Positions 1 to 10,838 of a DNA stretch of 44,816 bases are shown one piece after another (positions within the stretch are counted from its first letter, which is position 1; every line of letters begins with the position of its first letter). Below the pieces are notes generated by a model that worked only from the letters and a program-made list of their open reading frames with translations, was not told the origin of the DNA and did not search any database. This DNA comes from Aeromicrobium sp. Its GTDB lineage: Bacteria; Actinomycetota; Actinomycetes; Propionibacteriales; Nocardioidaceae. The translations under genes were made by a program, and so were the position numbers. The stretch covers positions 1-44,816 of the forward strand of contig JAOPWZ010000014.1 in the NCBI GenBank assembly GCA_025965435.1, read 5' to 3'.

Positions 1-41
1 CCGAAGCCCCACCTTGCCGGGCAGGCATGGTGGGGCTTTGG
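1..41. terminator. Strong hairpin, probable terminator of a gene left of the window
   Basis: AAGCCCCACC at 4-13 pairs perfectly with GGTGGGGCTT at 29-38. Two further C-G pairs close the base across a G-T wobble, and the loop is 15 nt. A short T-rich stretch follows on the plus strand. The gene it would end lies outside the window, so direction is inferred; the hairpin could act on either strand. Confidence 0.55.
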
Positions 42-285
42 CGTTGTCCTGGTGTCAGAGCGCTGAGAAGTTCGCGGTGCCGGTCAGAACTTGATTAAAG
101 GGGTCACCGGCCACGGTGCGGGTTTCGGGGACTGTCACCGTGCCGGCAACTGGTGCGATCGCCGCCGCGTAATGTCAGGTCGGCACCGCCCGCAGGTGAC
201 AAGTACTGGACTGCCCCGAAGAGGGGCACTCACAACCGGTTGAGGTGCTCGTCATCTGACCTGGATCGTGAGGGGGTCAGACGGG
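42..285. other. Intergenic stretch with no gene seen
   Basis: No reading frame here has a convincing start and family match. The only structure I see is a short hairpin at 212-228 (TGCCCC, 5-nt loop, GGGGCA). It lies about 60 nt beyond the stop of the minus-strand GatB/YqeY gene and could be a weak terminator for it. No tRNA-like or riboswitch-like fold was recognised. Confidence 0.4.
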
Positions 286-747
286 TCAGACGCCCAGCTG
301 GCGCTTGACCTCGGCGGCGACGGCACCGCCGTCGGCCTTGCCCTTGACCTGTGGCGACACGATGCCCATGACCTTGCCCATGGCCTTCATGCCCTCACCC
401 GCGGCTCCGGACGACTCGACCGCGGCCGACACGATGACCGCGATCTCCTCGGCGCCGAGCTGCGCCGGGAGGTACTCGGCGAGGATCGCCGCTTCGTCGG
501 TCTCCTTCTGCGCGAGCTCGGGCCGGTTGCCGTCCGCGAAGGCCTGAGCCGCTTCGCGGCGCTTCTTCGCCTCGGCGCCGAGCACCGTCAGGACGTCCTC
601 GTCGGTCAGCTCACGGACCTGCTTGCCCGAGACCTCGGCGTTCGTGATCGCGGTGAGCACCATCCGCAGGGTCGACGTGCGCAGCGCATCGCGCGCCTTC
701 ATCGAGGTGGTGAGGTCGTCGTGGAGCTGGTCCTTGAGAGCTGACAT
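286..747 (-). CDS. GatB/YqeY domain-containing protein
   Basis: This 153-residue protein matches the stand-alone YqeY family in length and pattern: SALKDQLHDDL at the start, KARD and TLRMVL in the first helices, AKKRREAAQAF in the middle, and GEGMKAMGKVMG near the end. The fold is the tRNA-interacting tail domain of GatB amidotransferase. The biological role of the free-standing form is not settled, and a tRNA-linked role is only an inference. The ATG at 747 is chosen because family members begin with this segment and a GGGAG lies 9 nt upstream. A longer frame runs upstream but overlaps the divergent phosphoesterase. The two genes share a 39-bp promoter gap. Confidence 0.9.
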   Translation of the reverse strand: MSALKDQLHDDLTTSMKARDALRTSTLRMVLTAITNAEVSGKQVRELTDEDVLTVLGAEAKKRREAAQAFADGNRPELAQKETDEAAILAEYLPAQLGAEEIAVIVSAAVESSGAAGEGMKAMGKVMGIVSPQVKGKADGGAVAAEVKRQLGV

Positions 748-786
748 GGGTCCAGTCTCCCATCCCTGAGATGACATGCTGATCCC

Positions 787-1701
787 ATGCGCCCCCTCCT
801 CTGGCCGTTCGCCGCGGCAGCCACCGCACTGGCCTACTCCGTGGCCGAGACGCAGGCGTTCACCGTCCGTCACGCGAACGTCCCGGTGCTGGCCCCCGGC
901 TCCGAGCCGCTGAAGGTGCTCCACCTCTCCGACACCCACATGACCCCCGACCAGCAGCGCAAGCAGCGGTGGCTGAGCGGGCTCGCCGACCTCCAGCCGG
1001 ACCTCGTCGTCAACACCGGCGACAACCTCGCCCACCTCGACGCCGTCCCGTCGGTGCTGCGGGCGTACGGCGACCTGCTCGACCTGCCGGGGGTCTTCGT
1101 CTTCGGTTCCAACGACTACTTCTCGCCGATCCGCAAGAACCCGGTGAAGTACCTGACCGGGGGCACGGGCACCTCCAGCTCCGGCGAGGTCGAGCGCGAG
1201 AGGGACCTGCCGTTCGACGAGATGCGTGCCGCCTTCACGCAGCGCGGCTGGACCGACCTGACCAATCGCCACGACGACGTCGAGGTCGCCGGACGCCGGC
1301 TGGCCTTCGTCGGGGTCGACGACCCGCACCTGGAGTACGACGAGCTGGACGACCTGCCGGCGGACACCGCGGCCGACCTGGCCATCGGAGTCGCCCATGC
1401 GCCGTACCTACGCGTGCTGGACCGCTGGAACGCCCTCGGCTACCCCCTGATCCTGGCCGGGCACACGCACGGCGGTCAGTTGCGCATCCCCTTCCACGGG
1501 GCGCTCGTGACGAATTGCGACCTCGATCCTGCCCGTGCCCGCGGGCTCCACCGGCACCAGGTCGACGGTCACGACCCGTCATGGCTGCACGTGTCAGCAG
1601 GCCTCGGAACGTCCCCGTACACACCGTTTCGGTTCGCCTGCCGCCCCGAGGCAACACTGCTCAACCTGACTGGGATAGACTCGTCCGGTTCCCTCTCGTA
1701 G
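787..1701 (+). CDS. Membrane-anchored metallophosphoesterase (calcineurin-like)
   Basis: A 304-residue protein with an N-terminal hydrophobic anchor (about residues 4-22) and a calcineurin-like phosphoesterase domain. The metal-binding motifs are in order: LSDTH (D49, H51), GDN (D79), GSND (107-110, in place of the usual GNHD), AHAP (H204) and GHTHGGQ (H226, H228). This set is typical of the YaeI/YkuE-type membrane-associated phosphoesterases of actinobacteria, whose substrate is generally unknown; cleavage of a phosphomonoester or diester at the membrane face is inferred. It is divergent from the YqeY gene, and its stop lies 7 bp before the tRNA-Pro gene, so tRNA processing may shape its mRNA end. 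Confidence 0.88.
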   Translation: MRPLLWPFAAAATALAYSVAETQAFTVRHANVPVLAPGSEPLKVLHLSDTHMTPDQQRKQRWLSGLADLQPDLVVNTGDNLAHLDAVPSVLRAYGDLLDLPGVFVFGSNDYFSPIRKNPVKYLTGGTGTSSSGEVERERDLPFDEMRAAFTQRGWTDLTNRHDDVEVAGRRLAFVGVDDPHLEYDELDDLPADTAADLAIGVAHAPYLRVLDRWNALGYPLILAGHTHGGQLRIPFHGALVTNCDLDPARARGLHRHQVDGHDPSWLHVSAGLGTSPYTPFRFACRPEATLLNLTGIDSSGSLS

Positions 1702-1708
1702 GGAGCGT

Positions 1709-1785
1709 CGGGCTGTGGCGCAGTTTGGTAGCGCGCGTCGTTCGGGACGACGAGGCCGCAGGTTCAAATCCTGTCAGCCCGACCA
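1709..1785 (+). tRNA. tRNA-Pro (anticodon CGG)
   Basis: A full cloverleaf can be drawn. The acceptor stem CGGGCTG (1709-1715) pairs with CAGCCCG (1775-1781), followed by discriminator A and an encoded CCA. The D stem is GCGC/GCGC. The anticodon stem CGTCG/CGACG surrounds the loop TTCGGGA, giving anticodon CGG, which reads CCG proline codons. The T arm is GCAGG-TTCAAAT-CCTGT. CCG is a frequent codon in high-GC genomes, so this is an expected isoacceptor. A strong terminator follows. Confidence 0.97.
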
Positions 1786-1808
1786 GTGGATCTCTCCAGA
1801 GATCGAAG

Positions 1809-1846
1809 ACACCCGGATCTGCGAAAGCAGGTCCGGGTGTTCTTGT
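1809..1846 (+). terminator. Rho-independent terminator after tRNA-Pro
   Basis: A 14-bp stem (1809-1822 with 1827-1840) contains one T-G wobble and is capped by the stable GAAA tetraloop. It is followed by TCTTGT. It lies 24 nt after the tRNA CCA and closes that transcription unit before the next gene at 1922. Confidence 0.9.
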
Positions 1847-1921
1847 CCGTACCGACCGGCGTCTGAGGGGCCCTCTCCTGTCGCGCCTGTGACCTGACAC
1901 ACCTTGTGACAAACTGGCGGC

Positions 1922-2707
1922 ATGGTCGACGAGCAGGATCCCGCCAAGCGGGTCGTCAAGCGGGTGGTCAAGAAGACGGTCGTGCGCCCGGCCGCACCGG
2001 CCCAGGCGTCGCCGCCGGTCCGCTACGGCCGCCCCGTCGCCACTGCCATCAAGCCGCAGGCCAAGGCCCAGCCGCGACCGGAGGTCACGGCACCCGGCGG
2101 CAAGGTCCCGACCGGCAAGATCGCCACCAAGGCCGCCCCCCGCCCGAAGGTCCCTCGCGAGCGTCCGAACGTCGACCTCGCGGCCCGCACTGCCGCAGCG
2201 CGTGAGCTGGCAGGCCGGGCGTGGTGGGCCACCGCCGACACCGTCTCTGGCGGTGCACGCACCGGGGGACGCCTCGTCGCCACGGCGACCCGCACCGCCA
2301 GCGCGTGGCGCCTGCCGCACCTGAACCCCTATCTCGCCTCGCTCATCACCGGCGCCGTGGTCGGCGTCGTCGCCGTGGCCCTCGGGGCGGGAGCGCTCGC
2401 GATCTTCCAGGACGTGCGCGGGGTGTCGTCCGGCGGCGGGCTCTGGGGCGGCCTGACGTTCGTCGTCGTCGCCGTGGCCAGCCTCTTGCTGGGCGAGGCG
2501 CTGCTCCGCGGCTTCGGTACCCACTCGGCCCGACTCACCAGCTTCTTCGCCGTGATCCTGACGATCATCGCGATGCTCGGCCTGTTCCCCGACCTCATCG
2601 ACTCCTCCGGCGGCCTGCTGGTGGTGCCGGTGCTCGGTGTCGTCGCCTACGTCCTGTCGCACTGGCTCGTCGACCTGGCCGAGAACGCCCCCACCGTCGT
2701 CGAATGA
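1922..2707 (+). CDS. Four-helix membrane protein with basic Pro/Ala-rich cytoplasmic tail
   Basis: I do not recognise a named family for this 261-residue protein. The first 80 residues are a basic, Pro/Ala/Lys-rich low-complexity tail (repeated VVKRVVKK, many KxPxP), followed by an amphipathic stretch. Four hydrophobic segments lie at about residues 138-162, 173-195, 204-222 and 230-250. The tail is probably cytoplasmic by the positive-inside rule. Proteins of this layout are common in actinobacteria as unnamed membrane proteins. The stop overlaps the start of the acetoacetate-CoA ligase gene (ATGA at 2704-2707), so the two are probably translationally coupled, but nothing in the sequence links their functions. 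Confidence 0.75.
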   Translation: MVDEQDPAKRVVKRVVKKTVVRPAAPAQASPPVRYGRPVATAIKPQAKAQPRPEVTAPGGKVPTGKIATKAAPRPKVPRERPNVDLAARTAAARELAGRAWWATADTVSGGARTGGRLVATATRTASAWRLPHLNPYLASLITGAVVGVVAVALGAGALAIFQDVRGVSSGGGLWGGLTFVVVAVASLLLGEALLRGFGTHSARLTSFFAVILTIIAMLGLFPDLIDSSGGLLVVPVLGVVAYVLSHWLVDLAENAPTVVE

Positions 2708-4647
2708 GCGAGATCCTCTGGGATCCACCGCTCGACGGGCGCTCGCGCCTCGAGCACTTCATGGCCGGTCTGCCCGCGCCGGCCCCGTCCACCTACGACG
2801 AGCTCTGGCGATGGTCGGTCGACGACGCGGATGCCTTCTGGACGGCCGTCTGGCACTTCTTCGACGTCGTGTCCGACGGCGAACCCTCCCCGGCCTTGGC
2901 CGACGCCTCGATGCCGGGCGCGGTGTGGTTTCCGGGCGTCCGGCTGAACTACGCCGAGACGATGCTGCGATTCGCCGAGCGGGGCGACGACGACGTCGTC
3001 GTGGTCGCGCGGTCGCAGAGTCGCGACGACGTCCAGCTCACCGTCGCCGAGCTTCGCGACCAGGTCGCCCGGGCGCGGGCCGGCCTCGTGGCGGCCGGCG
3101 TCACGCAGGGTGACCGCGTGGCGGCCTACTCGCCCAACATCCCCGAGACACTCGTGCTGCTCCTGGCCAGTGCGAGCCTCGGTGCGATCTTCTCGTCGTG
3201 CGCCCCGGAGTTCGGCACGCAGAGCGTCATCGACCGGTGGCGGCAGATCGAGCCGACCGTCGTCCTGGCCGTCGACGGCTACGTCTACGGCGACAAGCCG
3301 ATCGACCGCAGGTTCGAGGTCGAGCAGATCCGGGCCGCCCTGCCCAGCGTCACGACCCTGGTCTGGCTCCCCTACCTCGACGCCCGATCTCCCACGCCCG
3401 ACGGCGCCATCACGTGGGCCGACCTCACGGCACAGCACGCACCCTTCGAGTTCGTGCGCGTCCCGTTCGCGACGCCGCTGTACGTGCTGTTTTCCTCCGG
3501 CACGACGGGCCTGCCCAAGCCGATCGTCCACAGCCACGGCGGCATCACGATCGAGCACCTCAAGTCGCTCGGGCTGCATCACGACCTCGGGCCCACCGAC
3601 CGGTTCTTCTGGTTCTCCACGACCGGTTGGATGATGTGGAACCTGCTGGTGTCGGGCCTCGCGGTCGACGCCTCGATCGTCATGTTCGACGGCAACCCGG
3701 CGCATCCCGACCTCGGCGCCACCTGGCGCATGGCCGCCGAGCTCGAGGTGACCTACTACGGCACCAGTGCGCCCTTCCTGCTCCAGTGCCGCAAGGCGGG
3801 GCTGGTCCCCCGCGAGATCGCCGACCTGTCGCGCCTGCGGGGCATCGGGTCGACCGGCGCACCCCTGCCTGCCGAGGGATTCCGGTGGGTCTACGACGCG
3901 GTGAGCCCCACCGCTCAGCTCGGTTCTGTCTCCGGGGGCACCGACACGTGCGCCGCCTTCGTCGGCGCAGCCCCCACGGTCCCCGTCTTCGCCGGGGAGA
4001 TCTCGTGCCGGACGCTCGGGTGCGCGGTGGACGCGTACGACGAGCACGGACGTCCCGTGGTCGGCGCGGTCGGCGAGCTGGTCGTGACGCAGCCGATGCC
4101 CTCCATGCCCATCGGCTTCTGGGGTGACGACGACGGCTCGCGGTACCGAGCGGCGTACTTCGAGGACATCCCCGGCGTGTGGCGCCACGGCGACTGGATC
4201 ACGATCACCGAGCACGGCACGTGCACCATCACGGGACGCAGCGACGCGACGCTCAACCGTGGCGGCGTGCGGCTCGGCACCTCGGAGTTCTACACGGTCG
4301 TCGAGGCGCTCCCGGGCATCCTCGACAGCCTCGTGGTGCATCTCGAGGACGCCGAGGGCGGGGCGGGCACGTTGCTGCTGTTCGTCGTCCTGGCCGACGA
4401 CACGGCGCTGGACGACGCGCTGACGCGGTCGATCGCGACGGCCCTGCGCGGCCGGCTGTCGCCCCGCCACGTCCCGGACGCGGTGCACCAGGTGCCGGTG
4501 CTGCCCCGCACCCTGTCGGGCAAGAAGCTCGAGGTGCCGGTCAAGAAGATCCTGCAGGGTGCGGCGATCGACGATGCTGCGGCCAGGGGCGCCCTGACCG
4601 ATCCGGGTGCGCTCGACGTCTTCGTGCGCATCCGCCAGAGCCTCTGA
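2704..4647 (+). CDS. aacS: Acetoacetate-CoA ligase (acetoacetyl-CoA synthetase)
   Basis: A 647-residue ANL-superfamily enzyme, the usual length for AacS. It activates acetoacetate with ATP to acetoacetyl-CoA plus AMP and PPi, feeding ketone bodies into central or lipid metabolism. Visible motifs are the P-loop-like [17 protein letters not shown] (about residues 263-279), [21 protein letters not shown], the adenylation hinge [19 protein letters not shown], and [13 protein letters not shown] near the C terminus with the catalytic lysine. The N-terminal segment [11 protein letters not shown] and the downstream [16 protein letters not shown] region are the ACS-type cap seen in AacS rather than in fatty acyl ligases. 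The start is the ATG overlapping the upstream stop. It converges on aroQ with an 18-bp gap. Confidence 0.93.
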   Translation: MSEILWDPPLDGRSRLEHFMAGLPAPAPSTYDELWRWSVDDADAFWTAVWHFFDVVSDGEPSPALADASMPGAVWFPGVRLNYAETMLRFAERGDDDVVVVARSQSRDDVQLTVAELRDQVARARAGLVAAGVTQGDRVAAYSPNIPETLVLLLASASLGAIFSSCAPEFGTQSVIDRWRQIEPTVVLAVDGYVYGDKPIDRRFEVEQIRAALPSVTTLVWLPYLDARSPTPDGAITWADLTAQHAPFEFVRVPFATPLYVLFSSGTTGLPKPIVHSHGGITIEHLKSLGLHHDLGPTDRFFWFSTTGWMMWNLLVSGLAVDASIVMFDGNPAHPDLGATWRMAAELEVTYYGTSAPFLLQCRKAGLVPREIADLSRLRGIGSTGAPLPAEGFRWVYDAVSPTAQLGSVSGGTDTCAAFVGAAPTVPVFAGEISCRTLGCAVDAYDEHGRPVVGAVGELVVTQPMPSMPIGFWGDDDGSRYRAAYFEDIPGVWRHGDWITITEHGTCTITGRSDATLNRGGVRLGTSEFYTVVEALPGILDSLVVHLEDAEGGAGTLLLFVVLADDTALDDALTRSIATALRGRLSPRHVPDAVHQVPVLPRTLSGKKLEVPVKKILQGAAIDDAAARGALTDPGALDVFVRIRQSL

Positions 4648-4665
4648 GGCCGAGCTGCTCGGCGC

Positions 4666-5109
4666 TCAGCCGAGGATGCGGGCCAGCTGGCGCGTCGCGA
4701 ACTCGTAGCCGTCGATGCCGGCACCGACCACGACGACCTCCGCGATGTCCGACACGTACGAGTGGTGCCGGAACGCCTCACGCCGGTGGACGTTCGACAG
4801 GTGCACCTCCACGACCGGCAGCTCGGTGGCCAGGAGGGCGTCCCGCAGCGCGATCGAGGTGTGCGTGAACGCACCCGGGTTGATCACGATGCCCGCGCAG
4901 TCGTTGCGGGCCTCGTGGATCGCATCGATCAGCACCCCCTCGTGGTTGCTCTGCACCGCGCGCACCTCCAGCCCCGCCTCGCTGGCCGTGCCGGCGACGA
5001 GGTCCTCGACGTCGGCGAGGGTGTCGTGGCCGTAGACGTCGGGCTCGCGGGTGCCGAGCAGGTTCAGGTTGGGGCCGTTGACCAGCAGCAGGCGCTTGGA
5101 GGTGCTCAC
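4666..5109 (-). CDS. aroQ: Type II 3-dehydroquinate dehydratase
   Basis: A 147-residue cytosolic enzyme of the shikimate pathway that converts 3-dehydroquinate to 3-dehydroshikimate. The family signature is complete: NGPNLNLLG (11-19), catalytic Tyr26 in [20 protein letters not shown], and [17 protein letters not shown] with the catalytic His. The start is a GTG (5107-5109) because family proteins begin a few residues before NGPNLN and no ATG is in range; a GGGCAGG directly precedes it. It is the last gene of the recR-lysC-asd-aroQ run and follows asd by 31 bp. AroQ makes a dodecamer in characterised homologues. Confidence 0.96.
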   Translation of the reverse strand: MSTSKRLLLVNGPNLNLLGTREPDVYGHDTLADVEDLVAGTASEAGLEVRAVQSNHEGVLIDAIHEARNDCAGIVINPGAFTHTSIALRDALLATELPVVEVHLSNVHRREAFRHHSYVSDIAEVVVVGAGIDGYEFATRQLARILG

Positions 5110-5140
5110 CTGCCCACGGTATCGGGTGCGACCGCCGCGG

Positions 5141-7485
<2,345 letters not shown>

Positions 7486-7514
7486 GAGTTCTGTCCTACC
7501 TGACGAAGACGTAC

Positions 7515-7545
7515 GGACGCGCGACGCTGCGCGTCCCGAAGTCTA
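7515..7545 (-). promoter_or_regulatory. Possible lysC promoter -10 and leader hairpin
   Basis: On the minus strand a TAGACT hexamer (7540-7545) fits an actinobacterial -10 box. Just downstream is a perfect 8-bp hairpin, GGACGCGC / GCGCGTCC with a 6-nt loop (7515-7536), in what would be the leader of lysC. No clear -35 was found. A second hairpin (CGCCGGC/GCCGGCG, 7589-7608) sits just after the recR stop and may end the recR transcript. No riboswitch class was recognised. Confidence 0.35.
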
Positions 7546-7623
7546 CTAGGTCACGTTCCGGCGAGGGACCGGCATTCCGGGCGTGAGACGCCGGCACCTG
7601 CGCCGGCGACGTCTGCCGCGAGG

Positions 7624-8220
7624 TCAGCCGATCGTCGTGCGTCCCTCGAAGGCCCGGCCGAGCGTGAGCTCGTCCGCGTACTCCAGGTCGCCGCCGACGG
7701 GCAGGCCGCTGGCCAGCTTGCTGACCCGCAGGCCGTACGGCGAGAGCATCCGGATCAGGTAGGTCGCGGTCGCCTCGCCCTCGAGGTTGGGGTCCGTCGC
7801 GATGATGACCTCGGTGACGGCGCCGTCCTGGAGGCGCTGCAGCAGCTCCTTGATGCGGAGCTGGTCGGGACCGACCCCGGCGATCGGCGAGATCGCACCG
7901 CCGAGCACGTGGTACCGGCCGCGGAACTCGCGGGTGCGCTCGATCGCGATGACGTCCTTGGACTCCTCCACGACGCACAGCACGGTCAGGTCGCGGCGCG
8001 GGTCGGCGCAGATGCGGCACTCCGTGTCGACCGTGACGTTGCCGCACACCGAGCAGAAGTGGACCTTCGCCTTGACCTCGACGAGTGTCGCGGCGAACCG
8101 GCGGACGTCCTCGGGGTCGGCGTCGAGCAGGTGGAAGGCGATCCGCTGCGCACTCTTGGGACCGATGCCGGGCAGCTGCCCGAGCTCGTCGATCAGATCC
8201 TGGATCACTCCGTCATACAC
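7624..8220 (-). CDS. recR: Recombination mediator protein RecR
   Basis: A 198-residue protein of the RecFOR pathway that helps load RecA onto single-stranded DNA at gaps. Domains in order: helix-hairpin-helix with [11 protein letters not shown] (16-26), a C4 zinc finger (C56, C59, C68, C71), and a Toprim domain with VVEES and [12 protein letters not shown] (about 141-152). The start is taken as GTG at 8218-8220 because homologues begin (M/V)YDG-VQDLIDEL. An AGG lies 9 nt upstream, and the TTG three codons earlier is less likely. In many bacteria recR sits near dnaX and a ybaB-like gene. Here dnaX is 5.3 kb upstream on the same strand and no ybaB is present in between. Confidence 0.96.
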   Translation of the reverse strand: MYDGVIQDLIDELGQLPGIGPKSAQRIAFHLLDADPEDVRRFAATLVEVKAKVHFCSVCGNVTVDTECRICADPRRDLTVLCVVEESKDVIAIERTREFRGRYHVLGGAISPIAGVGPDQLRIKELLQRLQDGAVTEVIIATDPNLEGEATATYLIRMLSPYGLRVSKLASGLPVGGDLEYADELTLGRAFEGRTTIG

Positions 8221-8244
8221 AGGGATCAACCTATGCGGTCGTGC

Positions 8245-8868
8245 CTAGGACGGATCAGCCGACGCGCGGTCGAACAGGGTTCCGCCCCCGAGGATGCGCA
8301 CGAGCTGCTCGACCCGGACGTCCTCCTGCTCGGGGTGCGGGTGGACCGTCGCCATCAGCGCCTCGCCGTCGAGCATGTGCACGATCCCCAGGACGATGGT
8401 GTCGAGCTCGGGTGTCGGCAGGTGCGCGGCCAGAGGCAGCGTGTGCCCGATCTCGATGATCTCGCGGTGGTAGCGGGCGGCCAACGGCTCGAGACGCTCG
8501 CGCAGGTCGGGGTCGGTGCGGGCCGCGATGATCAGCTCGTACCAGGCGGCGTTGATGGGGGCCCGCGTCGCGCGGCGCAGCAGACGGACGCACTCGCCGA
8601 GGTCGAAGGTCTCGAGGGCGCCGAGACCCTCGCGGAAGCCTGCGAACTGCCGAGCCCTGACGCCGTCCGCGGCCGCCAGGATGACGTCCAGACGGGAGTC
8701 GAAGTGGCGGAACAGCCCGCCCTGCGAGACCCCGGCTCGCCGCGCGATCTCGGCGGTCGTCGTCCGGGCGTACCCGAGCTCACCGAGCGTCTCGACCGCC
8801 GCGTCGACGATGGCGGCGATCGTGCCCTCCCGCCGCTCGGCCTGCGTGCGTCGGGGGGTCGCGGTCAC
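8245..8868 (-). CDS. TetR-family transcriptional regulator
   Basis: A 207-residue regulator. Residues about 12-60 form the TetR helix-turn-helix domain (RREGTIAAIVDAAVETLGELGYARTTTAEIARRAGVSQGGLFRHF), shown by the conserved TTAEIARRAGVS and GLFRHF positions. The rest is a ligand-binding helical domain without a recognisable subfamily. The start is GTG at 8866-8868. It lies 5 bp after the amidohydrolase gene, in the same operon. Because a near-perfect 26-bp palindrome covers the operon promoter at 10702-10731, autoregulation and control of the amidohydrolase by this protein are the simplest inference. The inducer is unknown, perhaps an amidohydrolase substrate. Confidence 0.9.
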   Translation of the reverse strand: MTATPRRTQAERREGTIAAIVDAAVETLGELGYARTTTAEIARRAGVSQGGLFRHFDSRLDVILAAADGVRARQFAGFREGLGALETFDLGECVRLLRRATRAPINAAWYELIIAARTDPDLRERLEPLAARYHREIIEIGHTLPLAAHLPTPELDTIVLGIVHMLDGEALMATVHPHPEQEDVRVEQLVRILGGGTLFDRASADPS

Positions 8869-8873
8869 GGACC

Positions 8874-10673
8874 CTACTGTGCCACCAAGCGCTCCAGGTG
8901 CCGGACGGGCGTGACCGTGCCCCGCGCCTCGCCCGCGCGCAGGAAGCGGCCCGTCTTCGTCGAGCGTCCGTAGCCCTCGGCGAAGTCGCCCCGCCCGAAG
9001 ACCAGCTCGCCCGTGACGATCGTCGCCGTCACCGCGGCGTCGTTGCGGTTGACCATGCGGCTCAGGTTGCCGAAGGCCGGCATGAGCGCCTCGTGATAGC
9101 TCTCGACGTCGTCGTCGAGGCCCGCCGGGTCGACGACCACGATGTCGGCCCGGTCGCCGACCGCGATGCGTCCGGCGTCGATGCCGTAGAAGTCGCCGAG
9201 CTCGCCGGTCAGCTTGAAGACGGCCTTCTCGACCGTCATGAACGGCTTGCCCTCGAGCTGGGCCTGGTGCACCCGGTTGAGCAGCTTGATGCCGTAGTTG
9301 TAGAACGCCATGTTGCGCAGGTGGGCGCCGGCGTCGGAGAAGCCGATCGTGATGCCGCGGCGGTTGATGAGCTTGTCCTGCACCTCGCGGCGCGTGTTGG
9401 CGATGTTGGTCTTCCAGCGCAGCTTGGTGCCGTGCTCGACGACGAGGTCGAGGTAGCAGTCGACGGGGTGCAGGCCCCGATCGCGCGCCACCTGTCCGAT
9501 CATCAGACCGATCAGGCTGGCATCGGGGCACTCGGTGATCTCGGCGTCGTCGAAGTCGCGGTGCCACACCCTGGGCGAGAACCGCTTGTCGAAGTCGCGG
9601 CGGAACCACCGGCGATAGGCCTCGTCGCTGAGCAGCTCGTTGCGTCCCATCTCCTCGCGCAGGTGCAGCGCCTCTCGTCCGGACCCGAACTCCTCGAAGA
9701 CGACCAGGTCGATGCCGTCGGCCCAGACCCGGAACGTCGTCGGCAGGTGCTGCCACACGAATCGTCCACGCCCGAGCGTGTTGGCGATGAAGGCGAGCGG
9801 GCCGAAGATGTGCTGCACCCAGGGCTCGGCCTTGGTGTCGGCGGCGGCCAGTAGCGAGACCTTCAACGGCTTGCGGAACAGCCCTGTCGCGGTGCTGAGG
9901 TAGAAGGCGACGTCGTACTTCTTGTTCAGGTTGGGCACGCCCTGCAGCACCCGGCCTCGGCGGCGGAGCACCCGGCTGATGCCGCGGAACTCCCTCCAGC
10001 TCGAGTACGTCGACGGGAGCGACCGGGACCGGTAGCGGTCGCCGTCGAGCTTGTCCCACGGGTTCGTCATGGTCGAGATGCCGAGGAAGCCGGCGTCCAG
10101 GGCGTCCTCCAGACGCCGCTCGATCTCCGCCTGCTCGCCCTTGGTGGCCTTCTGGTCGGGATCGGTCGACCGGCCCATGCCCATGACGCTCGCGCGGACG
10201 TCGGAGTGGCCGAGGAAGGAGGCGACGTGCGGGCCCAGCGGCAGCTGCTCGAGCGCGTCGACCCAGCCCTGGGGCGTGGACCAGGTCTTGGCGTCCTCCA
10301 GCGCCCCGAGCACGTGCGGGCGCGGCAGGGCCTCGACCCGGCTGAACAGGTCGGCGATGTCGAGCGGGGACGAGTAGACCGTTGACAGCGAGCAGTTGCC
10401 GACGAGCACCGTGGTGACGCCGTGGCGAACCGACTCGTTGAGGCCCGGGGCCACCTGCAGCTCGGCGTCGTAGTGCGTGTGCGCGTCGACGAAGCCCGGC
10501 ATGACCCACTGCCCGGCCGCATCGACGACCCGCGTCGAGGGCCCTGTCGCGAGCGGCCCGGGCGTCACGGCCGCCACGCGCCCGTCCTTGACTCCGACGT
10601 TGGTGACGACCCCCGGCGCGCCCGTGCCGTCGAAGTACGTCCCGCCGATGATCACCAGGTCGAGCTCGTTCAT
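8874..10673 (-). CDS. Amidohydrolase family protein, N-acyl-D-amino-acid deacylase type
   Basis: A 599-residue metal-dependent amidohydrolase of the D-aminoacylase branch. The N-terminal beta domain is followed by PGFVDAHTHYD (HxH metal ligands H65 and H67), HGVTTVLVGNCS (the GNCS motif typical of N-acyl-D-amino-acid deacylases), GISTM, and near the C terminus GFSDAGAHLRNMAFYNYG and GRIAVGDRADIVVVDP. The true substrate cannot be read from sequence; several members act on N-acyl-D-amino acids or related amides. The ATG at 10671-10673 is chosen because GGAGG lies 4 nt upstream and family proteins start with LDLVIIGG. It is the first gene of a two-gene operon with the TetR regulator. Confidence 0.88.
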   Translation of the reverse strand: MNELDLVIIGGTYFDGTGAPGVVTNVGVKDGRVAAVTPGPLATGPSTRVVDAAGQWVMPGFVDAHTHYDAELQVAPGLNESVRHGVTTVLVGNCSLSTVYSSPLDIADLFSRVEALPRPHVLGALEDAKTWSTPQGWVDALEQLPLGPHVASFLGHSDVRASVMGMGRSTDPDQKATKGEQAEIERRLEDALDAGFLGISTMTNPWDKLDGDRYRSRSLPSTYSSWREFRGISRVLRRRGRVLQGVPNLNKKYDVAFYLSTATGLFRKPLKVSLLAAADTKAEPWVQHIFGPLAFIANTLGRGRFVWQHLPTTFRVWADGIDLVVFEEFGSGREALHLREEMGRNELLSDEAYRRWFRRDFDKRFSPRVWHRDFDDAEITECPDASLIGLMIGQVARDRGLHPVDCYLDLVVEHGTKLRWKTNIANTRREVQDKLINRRGITIGFSDAGAHLRNMAFYNYGIKLLNRVHQAQLEGKPFMTVEKAVFKLTGELGDFYGIDAGRIAVGDRADIVVVDPAGLDDDVESYHEALMPAFGNLSRMVNRNDAAVTATIVTGELVFGRGDFAEGYGRSTKTGRFLRAGEARGTVTPVRHLERLVAQ

Positions 10674-10701
10674 GTGGCCTCCGTCACATCCAGGTGAGGG
10701 G

Positions 10702-10731
10702 AACATAGCGAGTCATCACTCGCTATGTAAA
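10702..10731 (-). promoter_or_regulatory. Promoter and TetR operator of the amidohydrolase-TetR operon
   Basis: A perfect inverted repeat, ACATAGCGAGT (10703-10713) and ACTCGCTATGT (10718-10728), has a 4-bp spacer. On the minus strand it contains a near-consensus promoter: TTTACA (10726-10731), an 18-bp spacer, and TATGTT (10702-10707). The operator therefore spans everything between the -35 and -10 boxes, and a bound dimer would block RNA polymerase. The expected transcript start is about 20 nt before the ATG at 10673. The operator assignment to the TetR gene of the same operon is inference from position and symmetry. Confidence 0.85.
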
Positions 10732-10745
10732 GGGTCCGGGACCGC

Positions 10746-10822
10746 CAGTGGTGCAATTCCCCCGCGAGCGGTGCAATTTCGGGGGACTCGCCGTCTCGAA
10801 ATCCCGCAGTTGCACCACTCGC
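10746..10822. repeat. Inverted repeat cluster, family C (GTGGTGCAA element)
   Basis: A unit GCGAGCGGTGCAATTTCGGG (10764-10783) is matched in reverse at 10803-10822 with 17 of 20 positions identical. A partial direct copy, AGTGGTGCAATTCCCCC, precedes it at 10747-10763. The arms could fold into a long hairpin with a 19-nt loop. It lies between the promoter of the amidohydrolase operon and the end of the pab fusion gene. It could serve as a terminator for that gene but looks like a dispersed repetitive element. Confidence 0.75.
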
Positions 10823-10838
10823 CGGAAAGGTGGCGTGG

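Noticed and set aside
2647-4488. A 613-codon frame on the minus strand opposite acetoacetate-CoA ligase
   Set aside because: Low-complexity Arg/Gly/Val/His composition with no motif; the plus strand holds the full AacS signature.
7486-7623. Lysine riboswitch upstream of lysC
   Set aside because: The region is only 138 bp, shows two simple hairpins and none of the conserved lysine-riboswitch core; this class is also not expected in actinobacteria.
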